Shown here one piece after another: positions 6,533-13,588 of a stretch of 15,353 bases of DNA. Position numbers and translations under genes: made by a program. This DNA is from Bacteroidota bacterium (lineage in GTDB: Bacteria > Bacteroidota > Bacteroidia > Flavobacteriales > Flavobacteriaceae), in contig JAEYZX010000182.1 of NCBI GenBank assembly GCA_023427845.1, positions 1 through 15,353 of the forward strand, read 5' to 3'. How positions within the stretch are numbered: position 1 is the first letter of the stretch; each line of letters opens with the position of its first letter. The notes below the pieces were generated by a model. That model searched no databases. It worked only from the letters and a program-made list of their open reading frames with translations, and had not been told where the DNA came from.

Positions 6533-7968
6533 TGTTTTCTTTTTAGAATGGAAAGATAGTGGTTCATGGTTGGGGTTTTTAGCAAATAATTTGTTCCAAG
6601 ATAAAAACTACCGCCAAAAGCGACTCCTGCAATCAGTCGTATGAGGTCGCTACTGTTCTCAAGAATAAAATAATCCAACGTCCAGGTTGCACCCGACGCC
6701 ATTGCCGCAATCAGCACAATCGGTATCAGGTCCATCGCCTGCTGTGTTGCCGGATATTTCATAAAGGTCCCCGAATAGTGCGTATTTATAAAAAAAGCGA
6801 TTACCGAAGAAACGACCTGACCCCATATCATCGCAATGAGGCCCATCGGAATCGTTATGGAAAGAATCAGCACCAATGTGATTTTCTTGACAATTTCGAG
6901 CCTAAGAAACAAATCGGTCCTGCCTTTCACTTTCAAAACATTCAGATTATACGAATGTATCGGATACAATATCCCGTTGAAACATAGAATCTGAAAGTAC
7001 GGTACCGCCGGCAACCACTTCTCTGTAAACAGGAAACGAAACATGGGTTCGGCCAGGACTCCCATCAGCAGCAAAACCGGTGCTACGGCAAAGATAACCA
7101 TTTGCATCAACTGTTTATAAACACGTTTAAGCCGTGCATCATCATTCTGGATCGATGCAAAAAGTGGGTACGTAACCTTTGACAGCGCGGCCGAAATATT
7201 ATCTACGGGCAATTGCTTCAGAAGTGATGCCCTGGTATAAAAACCCACTTGCGCCGGAGAAAAAAATCTTCCTATCACAATCTGATAACTGTTGCTGAAT
7301 ACGGTGTTGAGCAGTCCAGACAACGTAAGTTTATAACCGAATCCGAAATGTTGGCGGAACTTGGCTTTACGAAATATAATAGAGGGCCGCCATCCAGTAT
7401 GGAACCAAAGCTGCGCCGAATTGAGAATGCTTTTGCAAATGCTCATGAAAACAAGCGACCAAACGCCAAAACCGCTATACGCCAATGCAATTCCAAGCGT
7501 TCCGCCCACCAGCAATGACGGCAGTGCTATCTGCATCTGCTTCTTAAAATTCATCGCTTTTGTGAGCCGGGCCATTTGAACAGCCGAAAGTGCATCAAAT
7601 ATGAAAGAAAGGCAATACACCCGAAGCACGTTGGTAAGTATAGGCTGCGAATAAAATTCTGCAATCAATGGCGCTGTCAGGAAGAGTATTCCATAGATCA
7701 GTATGCTTACTCCGAGGTTAAAAAAGAAAACGGTTGAATAGTCGTCCTGATCGGGATTTTCGGTACGTATGAGCGACTGTGTCATTCCGCTGTTCACCAG
7801 CGAGGTTCCAATGGCGACAAATACGGCTATCATTCCTATGATACCAAATTCGGCAGGCATTAAAATCCTTGCCAATACCACCGATATGATAAAGTTGATG
7901 CTCTGGGAACTCATTTGCTGGGCAAACGTCCATATCATTCCCGCAAGAGCAACTTTTCGCAAAGACAT
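6529..7968 (-). CDS. wzx: Wzx/WzxC-type polysaccharide flippase (MOP superfamily)
   Basis: A 479-residue, highly hydrophobic integral membrane protein with about 14 apparent membrane spans, for example around residues 11-36, 41-62 and 79-106 and two spans near the carboxyl end. The amino-terminal pattern, WTFAQQMSSQSINFIISVVLA followed by ARILMPAEFGIIGM, is typical of the polysaccharide transporter family that includes WzxC and TuaB. It would flip the undecaprenyl-diphosphate-linked repeat unit from the inner to the outer leaflet of the cytoplasmic membrane, ahead of polymerisation by a Wzy protein not seen in this window. Its ATG follows the rfbA stop codon with no gap, and its own TGA overlaps the start of the aminotransferase gene. 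Length is normal for the family. Family call is firm; the transported glycan is inferred from context. Confidence 0.88.
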   Translation of the reverse strand: MSLRKVALAGMIWTFAQQMSSQSINFIISVVLARILMPAEFGIIGMIAVFVAIGTSLVNSGMTQSLIRTENPDQDDYSTVFFFNLGVSILIYGILFLTAPLIAEFYSQPILTNVLRVYCLSFIFDALSAVQMARLTKAMNFKKQMQIALPSLLVGGTLGIALAYSGFGVWSLVFMSICKSILNSAQLWFHTGWRPSIIFRKAKFRQHFGFGYKLTLSGLLNTVFSNSYQIVIGRFFSPAQVGFYTRASLLKQLPVDNISAALSKVTYPLFASIQNDDARLKRVYKQLMQMVIFAVAPVLLLMGVLAEPMFRFLFTEKWLPAVPYFQILCFNGILYPIHSYNLNVLKVKGRTDLFLRLEIVKKITLVLILSITIPMGLIAMIWGQVVSSVIAFFINTHYSGTFMKYPATQQAMDLIPIVLIAAMASGATWTLDYFILENSSDLIRLIAGVAFGGSFYLGTNYLLKTPTMNHYLSILKRKQ

Positions 7969-8838
7969 CTACGATCTCATTTTTATGAATTCGGCCAGGT
8001 ATTCGCCGTATCGGGATTTTGCGTATTTGGCCGCGGCGGCGGCAAGACCTGAAAGTGAAATAAATTTTCGCTCAAATGCAATTTCTTCGATACAGCCAAT
8101 CATCGTGCTCTGCCTGTTCTGCAAAACCCTGATAAATTCGGTTGCATCGTCAAGTGAATCTACAGTCCCGGTATCAAACCAGCTCATTCCGCGGGTCATT
8201 ACGCCAACCTGAAGCAGTCCTTCATCGAGATACATCTGGTTTATTGTGGTGATTTCCTTTTCTCCGCGTGCCGACGGTTGGACCGTCCGGGCCATTTCAA
8301 CCACGCGATTGTCATAGAAGTACAATCCCGGTACGGCAAAACGCGACTTAGGCTGTAATGGTTTCTCTTCAATGCTTTTTGCTTTGTGTTGACTGTCAAA
8401 TTCCACCACACCATATCGTTCCGGATCTTTGACCGGATAGGCAAAAATGGATGCACCGTCAACATCGGTTTTGCTTCTTAGCAAAGTACCCAGTCCGTTG
8501 CCATAGAAAATATTATCGCCAAGCACCAACGCTACTTTATCGTTTCCAATAAAATCGGCACCGATGATAAAAGCCTCTGCCAAACCGTTAGGTTGTTCCT
8601 GGATAGCATACTCAAAACGGCAACCCAATTGCGATCCGTCGCCCAGCAGCTTTTTGAATGCTGCCTGGTCGTGCGGTGTTGTGATGAACAGAATTTCGCG
8701 GATATCGGCCAGCATCAAAATACTCAGCGGATAATAGATCATCGGCTTGTCGTAGACCGGCAATAACTGTTTGCTAACGGCAATTGTTAGCGGAAATAGC
8801 CGCGTTCCTGAACCTCCTGCCAATATTATTCCTTTCAT
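7969..8838 (-). CDS. rfbA: Glucose-1-phosphate thymidylyltransferase
   Basis: A 289-residue RfbA/RmlA protein of normal length. It starts with the nucleotidyltransferase signature KGIILAGGSGTRLFPLT (2-18), which binds dTTP, followed by SKQLLPVYDKPMIYYPLS (22-39). The metal-binding aspartate is D108 in VLGDNIFYG, and the sugar-phosphate-binding region includes EEKP and GLYFYDNRVV. It joins dTTP and glucose-1-phosphate to dTDP-glucose and pyrophosphate, the first step to all dTDP-6-deoxyhexoses. It starts three bases after the TviB-like gene and abuts the flippase gene. The dehydratase for the next step (rfbB) lies upstream, separated by the TviB-like gene. As rfbC and rfbD are not in the window, the product probably feeds the VioA-like aminotransferase, though a rhamnose branch elsewhere in the genome is possible. 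Confidence 0.96.
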   Translation of the reverse strand: MKGIILAGGSGTRLFPLTIAVSKQLLPVYDKPMIYYPLSILMLADIREILFITTPHDQAAFKKLLGDGSQLGCRFEYAIQEQPNGLAEAFIIGADFIGNDKVALVLGDNIFYGNGLGTLLRSKTDVDGASIFAYPVKDPERYGVVEFDSQHKAKSIEEKPLQPKSRFAVPGLYFYDNRVVEMARTVQPSARGEKEITTINQMYLDEGLLQVGVMTRGMSWFDTGTVDSLDDATEFIRVLQNRQSTMIGCIEEIAFERKFISLSGLAAAAAKYAKSRYGEYLAEFIKMRS

Positions 8839-8841
8839 ATC

Positions 8842-10119
8842 TTATAGTTTTCCGTCGACCTGCCCGGTTAATATTCCTTTTACATCATACAATACGCTGG
8901 TTTTATTGCGTACACTGTCGAGATCCATCGTCAAAAAGTCTTTGTGTGCAACTCCCAGCACCACCGCATCAAATTTAGATGCCGGTATTTTTTTTGTGGT
9001 TGTTAAACGATATTCGTGCGTGACTTCGTCAGGATTTGCCCATGGATCATAAATCGTGATATCGATACCATAGTCTTTGAGCGCCGCGATCACGTCAACG
9101 ATTTTGGTGTTGCGCACATCGGGGCAATTTTCCTTAAATGTTATTCCGAGCATCAACAGTTTCGCACCGTTGATCGTAATACCTTTCTTGATCATCAGTT
9201 TAACGACCTGCGATGCTACATACTCGCCCATCGAATCATTCAATCGTCGTCCGGCAAGTATGATTTCGGGATGGTAGCCGAATTCCTGCGCACGCTGTGC
9301 GAGATAATACGGGTCAACGCCAATGCAATGCCCGCCTACAAGCCCCGGGCGGAATGGAAGGAAATTCCATTTTGTCCCTGCGGCTTCAAGTACGGCATGC
9401 GTATCGATATCCATACAGTTAAAAATCTTCGCAAGCTCGTTTACGAATGCGATATTGATGTCGCGCTGGGAGTTCTCGATCACTTTAGCAGCTTCGGCGA
9501 CCTTGATTGTTGGTGCCAGATGCGTACCGGCAGTGATGACCGATTTGTATAATTCATTGACTTTCTGCCCGATTTCGGGAGTCGAACCGGCCGTTACTTT
9601 GAGTATTTTCTCGACTGTATGCTCTTTATCGCCCGGATTGATACGTTCAGGAGAATACCCTGCAAAAAAATCGACATTGAACTTCAATCCTGAAACACGT
9701 TCAAGTACGGGAACGCATTCTTCTTCGGTCACACCCGGATATACGGTAGATTCGTAAATAACGATATCGCCTTTTTTCAGGACTTTGCCCACTGTCTCGC
9801 TTGATTTGTACAGCGGCGTCAGGTCTGGACGGTTGTTTTTGTCTACAGGAGTCGGTACCGTAACCACATAATAGTTGCAATCCCGGATATCATCAAGATT
9901 ATCGGAACAATAAAGTCCGGTTTCCATTTCTGCGGATTCCGACAAAACTGATTGCAGTACATCATCGGCGACTTCAAGCGTGCTGTCGGTTCCCGAACGG
10001 AGTCCGTCGATGCGGGACTTATTAATATCGAAACCGATTACCGGATACTTCGTTGCAAAAAGGCGTGCCAATGGCAATCCTACATATCCCAGGCCTATTA
10101 CGGCAATTTTTGTTTTCAT
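8842..10119 (-). CDS. tviB: UDP-N-acetylhexosamine 6-dehydrogenase, TviB/WbpA-type
   Basis: A 425-residue nucleotide-sugar dehydrogenase. The Rossmann glycine motif is IGLGYVGLPLA (8-18). The central domain includes PTPVD (89-93) and STVYPGVTEEECVP (124-137). The catalytic thiol is C265 in GGHCIGVDPYY. These features match the VipA/TviB and WbpA group, which oxidise C6 of UDP-GlcNAc or UDP-GalNAc with two NAD+ to give the uronic acid, rather than UDP-glucose dehydrogenases. With the WbpP/TviC-like epimerase of the same operon the expected product is UDP-GalNAcA. The ATG at 10119 is preferred over the in-frame ATG at 10170: it comes one base after the rfbB stop codon (TAA-G-ATG) and begins MKTKIAVIGLG, whereas the longer form only adds 17 non-conserved residues that overlap rfbB. 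Confidence 0.92.
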   Translation of the reverse strand: MKTKIAVIGLGYVGLPLARLFATKYPVIGFDINKSRIDGLRSGTDSTLEVADDVLQSVLSESAEMETGLYCSDNLDDIRDCNYYVVTVPTPVDKNNRPDLTPLYKSSETVGKVLKKGDIVIYESTVYPGVTEEECVPVLERVSGLKFNVDFFAGYSPERINPGDKEHTVEKILKVTAGSTPEIGQKVNELYKSVITAGTHLAPTIKVAEAAKVIENSQRDINIAFVNELAKIFNCMDIDTHAVLEAAGTKWNFLPFRPGLVGGHCIGVDPYYLAQRAQEFGYHPEIILAGRRLNDSMGEYVASQVVKLMIKKGITINGAKLLMLGITFKENCPDVRNTKIVDVIAALKDYGIDITIYDPWANPDEVTHEYRLTTTKKIPASKFDAVVLGVAHKDFLTMDLDSVRNKTSVLYDVKGILTGQVDGKL

Positions 10120-10120
10120 C

Positions 10121-11173
10121 TTAAATTTTGTTGGTGTACTGTTTATCGTAATATTGGCTGTAATCGCCACTGGTTACGTTTTGCAGCCATTCGTTATTGT
10201 TCAGATACCAGTCGACGGTTTTTTCCAAACCCTGTTCAAATGTAACCGATGGTTTCCATCCTAGCTCTTTATTGATTTTGGTTGCATCGATTGCGTACCG
10301 CAAATCATGACCCGGACGGTCTTTTACGAAAGTAATCAATGCTTCCGAGGTCCCTTCGGCATTGCCGAGTTTCCGGTCCATTATTTTGCAGAGCAGTTTT
10401 ACAAGATCGATGTTTTTCCATTCGTTGAAACCGCCAATATTGTAGGTTTCGTGGTTCCGGCCTTGGTGAAATGCAAGGTCTATCGCAACCGCATGGTCTT
10501 CAACATAAAGCCAGTCGCGCGTATAATTTCCGTCGCCGTACACCGGAAGTGCTTTATTATTGAGTATATTATTGATGAATAGCGGAATCAATTTTTCAGG
10601 GAACTGATTTGGTCCGTAGTTGTTCGAACAATTGGTGATTATATAGGGAACCCCGTAAGTTTCGCCATATGCACGCACGAAATGGTCTGAACTCGCTTTC
10701 GATGCCGAATACGGTGAATTTGGCGAATAGGGCGTAGTTTCAGTAAACAATCCGGTTGCGCCAAGGCTTCCGTAAACCTCATCGGTACTGATATGATAAA
10801 ACCGCTTTCCATTGAAATCGTCCTTCCAAACCGACTTGAAAGCATTTAGCAGGTTCATCGTGCCGATGACATTCGTCTTCACAAAGTCGATCGGACCACT
10901 AATTGACCTGTCGACATGCGATTCAGCTGCAAGATGGATCACGCCGTCAAAACGATATTTTTCAAACAACGCCTGGACATTTTCGGCATTATTGATATCG
11001 ATTTTGTGGAAATGATAGTTTGCCGCCGACTCAATATCGGTGATGTTTTCGAGATTTCCGGCATACGTGAGGCAATCCAGGTTATGGATTTCGTAATTTG
11101 GATACTTGGTCACAAAAAGCCGTACGACATGCGATCCAATAAAACCTGCTCCACCAGTGATAAGTATTTTCAT
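10121..11173 (-). CDS. rfbB: dTDP-glucose 4,6-dehydratase
   Basis: A 350-residue extended short-chain dehydrogenase of the RfbB/RmlB family. It shows the NAD+ motif TGGAGFIG (6-13), the catalytic triad segment T130-D131-E132 in STDEVYG, and Y155-x-x-x-K159 in PYSASKASSDHFVRAYG. The substrate-binding block NNYGPNQFPEKLIPLFI follows. It converts dTDP-glucose to dTDP-4-keto-6-deoxyglucose. The Asp-Glu pair is the dehydration signature that separates it from simple epimerases. A start at 11185 would add only four residues and overlap the upstream dehydrogenase gene. I chose 11173, one base after that gene's TAA, where the protein begins MKILITGGAGFIG. Together with rfbA it supplies the substrate for the VioA-like aminotransferase. 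Confidence 0.96.
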   Translation of the reverse strand: MKILITGGAGFIGSHVVRLFVTKYPNYEIHNLDCLTYAGNLENITDIESAANYHFHKIDINNAENVQALFEKYRFDGVIHLAAESHVDRSISGPIDFVKTNVIGTMNLLNAFKSVWKDDFNGKRFYHISTDEVYGSLGATGLFTETTPYSPNSPYSASKASSDHFVRAYGETYGVPYIITNCSNNYGPNQFPEKLIPLFINNILNNKALPVYGDGNYTRDWLYVEDHAVAIDLAFHQGRNHETYNIGGFNEWKNIDLVKLLCKIMDRKLGNAEGTSEALITFVKDRPGHDLRYAIDATKINKELGWKPSVTFEQGLEKTVDWYLNNNEWLQNVTSGDYSQYYDKQYTNKI

Positions 11174-11174
11174 G

Positions 11175-12566
11175 TTATGATCCAATTCCTTGGTAAATAA
11201 AACCGATTTCTTTTAATTTTTGTCCGTCGAGCAAATTCCGCCCGTCAAAAACAAACGCCGGCTTTTGCATGTTGTCGTATATTCTTTGCCAGTCGTAATC
11301 ACGGAACTCATCCCATTCTGTAAGCACCGCAATTGCATGAACATTTTCACAGGCTTCATAAGGATCGGTAGTGTGCACAAGCAACTGCCGGTTTTCTTTA
11401 GAACTCCTGGTTTGCAGAAGATTTAAATCTTCGAGCATTTGCATTTCAGAAACCTTGGGATCATAAACGCAAATCTTGGCCTGTTCATTGATTAGATCAT
11501 CGGCAACGTATATCGCGGCCGATTCCCGTGTATCGTTTGTATCTTTTTTAAAAGCCCAGCCAAGAAAAGCGATTTTTTTTCCCGATACCGTATTGTAAAG
11601 TGTCGATACGATTTTCTTTGCGAACCGTCGCTTTTGGTGATCGTTCATGATGATGACCTGTTCCCAGTAATCGGCTACTTCCTGAAGGCCGTACGCTTGG
11701 GCGATGTACACAAGGTTGAGGATGTCCTTTTGAAAACAGGATCCACCAAATCCAACCGAAGCTTTTAGGAATTTTGGCCCGATACGGCTGTCCATGCCGA
11801 TTGCTCGTGCAACCTCATTGATGTCGGCACCGGTTTTTTCACACAATTCCGACAGCGCATTTATTGACGAAACACGTTGCGCAAGATACGCATTTGCTGT
11901 CAGTTTCGATAATTCGGACGACCATACATTGGTGGTCAGAATGCGGTCGCGGCTGACCCATGTGGCGTAAACTTCGACCAACGACGCGATTGCCGCCTGG
12001 CCTTCAGGCGTTGGATCGCCACCAATAAGAATTCGGTCCGGATAAAGTAAATCGTCGATAGCGGTTCCTTCGGCCAGGAATTCAGGATTCGACAAGATCT
12101 GGAACTGTACACCATTTCCGGTATTGTCGAGTATGCTTTTGATCGCCTCGGCCGTACGAACGGGAAGCGTCGATTTTTCGACCACAATCTTATCGTTCTT
12201 TGCAACTCGTGCGATTTGTCGTGCGCAGAGTTCGATGTACTTCAAATCGGCTGCCATGCCCTTTCCTGAACCATATGTTTTTGTAGGGGTGTTGACAGAT
12301 ATAAAAATCAGCTCTGCTTCATGTATGGCTTTATCGACATCGGTCGAAAAAAACAGGTTTTTACCCCGGGTTGCGGCCACCATTTCAGACAGCCCCGGTT
12401 CATATATCGGAATTTTAGTGACATCCGGGTCATTCCAGGCAGCAATTCGCGATTCATTCAAATCGACAACCGTAATCTGAATATCAGGACATTTTCGGGC
12501 TATGACCGCCATTGTTGGTCCTCCGACATATCCTGCTCCGATGCAACAAATTTTTGTTATTTTCAT
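11175..12566 (-). CDS. ugd: UDP-glucose 6-dehydrogenase, animal-like subfamily
   Basis: A 463-residue UDP-glucose/GDP-mannose dehydrogenase. The NAD+-binding motif is CIGAGYVGGPTMA (8-20), the linker to the central domain carries NPEFLAEGTAI (160-170), and the catalytic cysteine is C277 in VGFGGSCFQKDILNLVY. The carboxyl domain has FKKDTNDTRESAAI and FVFDGRNLLDG. It oxidises UDP-glucose at C6 to UDP-glucuronic acid with two NAD+. Length and motifs, especially GGSCFQKD and the 463-residue size, resemble animal UGDH more than the short bacterial form, a subtype also found in Bacteroidota. It is only distantly related to the TviB-type enzyme two genes downstream, so the operon makes two different uronic acids. 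The gap of 35 bases before it is the largest in the window. Confidence 0.93.
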   Translation of the reverse strand: MKITKICCIGAGYVGGPTMAVIARKCPDIQITVVDLNESRIAAWNDPDVTKIPIYEPGLSEMVAATRGKNLFFSTDVDKAIHEAELIFISVNTPTKTYGSGKGMAADLKYIELCARQIARVAKNDKIVVEKSTLPVRTAEAIKSILDNTGNGVQFQILSNPEFLAEGTAIDDLLYPDRILIGGDPTPEGQAAIASLVEVYATWVSRDRILTTNVWSSELSKLTANAYLAQRVSSINALSELCEKTGADINEVARAIGMDSRIGPKFLKASVGFGGSCFQKDILNLVYIAQAYGLQEVADYWEQVIIMNDHQKRRFAKKIVSTLYNTVSGKKIAFLGWAFKKDTNDTRESAAIYVADDLINEQAKICVYDPKVSEMQMLEDLNLLQTRSSKENRQLLVHTTDPYEACENVHAIAVLTEWDEFRDYDWQRIYDNMQKPAFVFDGRNLLDGQKLKEIGFIYQGIGS

Positions 12567-12601
12567 TTATATAATTCTAATTCGTAAATCAATTTTAAAG
12601 A

Positions 12602-13579
12602 TCATTTCAGATTTTCCCAATACCATTTTACTGCTTCACGCAGGCCTTCCGAAATCGAAAACTTCGGGTCGTAGCCCAATAATGTTTTGGCTTTTTCGAT
12701 GCTTGCAAGTGAATGCGGGATGTCGCCTGCGCGGTTTGGACCATACACGACCTCTACATTTGCAATAGCCGGATCAAAATCGGATAAATACTGTTTCAGA
12801 TAACGCACGAGGTCATTCAGCGTGGTCCTGTCGCCATAAGCTGTATTGTAGACCGTATTCACCGCAGCGCGATTTTGTGTTGTCATCGCAAGTTCATTCA
12901 TCTGAATCACATTGTCGATATAGGTAAAATCACGTGAAAAATTCCCATCGCCGTTGATAACCGGACTTTGATGCTTCATGAACTGCATCACAAATTTAGG
13001 TATAACCGCAGCATACGCGCCGTTTGGATCCTGCTTTCGCCCAAATACGTTGAAATAACGCAGACCGATGGTCTCCAACCCGTAGGTGTTGCTGAAAATC
13101 TCGGCATACAGTTCATTCACATATTTGGTAATCGCGTACGGAGAAAGCGGCTTACCGATTTTATCTTCGATTTTTGGCAAAGATTCCGAATCGCCATAGG
13201 TTGACGAGCTCGCGGCATAAATAAACCGTTTAATCTTCGCATCGCGCGAGGCAACCAGCATATTCAGAAAACCTGAAACATTGACATCATTGCTGGTCAC
13301 AGGATCATTAATTGAACGCGGTACCGATCCCAAAGCTGCCTGATGAAGTACGTAATCCATTCCTGAAACCGCCTTTTCGCAATCGGCCGCACTCCGGATA
13401 TCACCTTCGATAAGCGTAAATTTATCGTTATTGAACAAATGCGCAATATTGTGGCGATGGCCTGTCGCAAAATTATCCAGGCATACGACCCGGTGTCCTT
13501 TCGAAACGAAATATTCGCAAAGGTTCGATCCGATAAATCCGGCCCCACCGGTAATCAATATGTTGCTGTTTTGTGTCAT
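12602..13579 (-). CDS. tviC: UDP-N-acetylglucosamine(uronate) 4-epimerase, WbpP/TviC-type
   Basis: A 325-residue extended SDR epimerase. It has TGGAGFIGSNL (10-20), LDNFATGHRHN (34-44), HQAALGSVPRSINDP (79-93), the catalytic serines in AASSSTYGD (122-130) and Y148-x-x-x-K152 in LSPYAITKYVNELYA. Several of these blocks are nearly identical to WbpP of Pseudomonas aeruginosa and TviC of the Vi-antigen pathway, which interconvert UDP-GlcNAc/UDP-GalNAc and their uronic acids. S290 (PHSLASIEKA) sits where WbpP has the small serine that admits N-acetylated substrates and where E. coli GalE has a tyrosine; I recalled this alignment rather than computing it. With the TviB-like dehydrogenase it should deliver UDP-GalNAcA. 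It starts 9 bases after the Wzc-like gene. Confidence 0.93.
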   Translation of the reverse strand: MTQNSNILITGGAGFIGSNLCEYFVSKGHRVVCLDNFATGHRHNIAHLFNNDKFTLIEGDIRSAADCEKAVSGMDYVLHQAALGSVPRSINDPVTSNDVNVSGFLNMLVASRDAKIKRFIYAASSSTYGDSESLPKIEDKIGKPLSPYAITKYVNELYAEIFSNTYGLETIGLRYFNVFGRKQDPNGAYAAVIPKFVMQFMKHQSPVINGDGNFSRDFTYIDNVIQMNELAMTTQNRAAVNTVYNTAYGDRTTLNDLVRYLKQYLSDFDPAIANVEVVYGPNRAGDIPHSLASIEKAKTLLGYDPKFSISEGLREAVKWYWENLK

Positions 13580-13588
13580 CTGTATCGT

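Noticed and set aside
9016..9552. Long plus-strand open frame (178 codons) inside the TviB-like gene
   Set aside because: It lies opposite a well-conserved dehydrogenase with all motifs intact and encodes a low-complexity, motif-free protein; it is a coding shadow, as are the other plus-strand frames.
12567..12601. Possible internal promoter in the largest gap, before the UDP-glucose dehydrogenase gene
   Set aside because: The 35 bases are AT-rich, but I see no Bacteroidota -7 element (TAnnTTTG) or paired -33 TTG at proper spacing, and the neighbouring genes belong to the same pathway.
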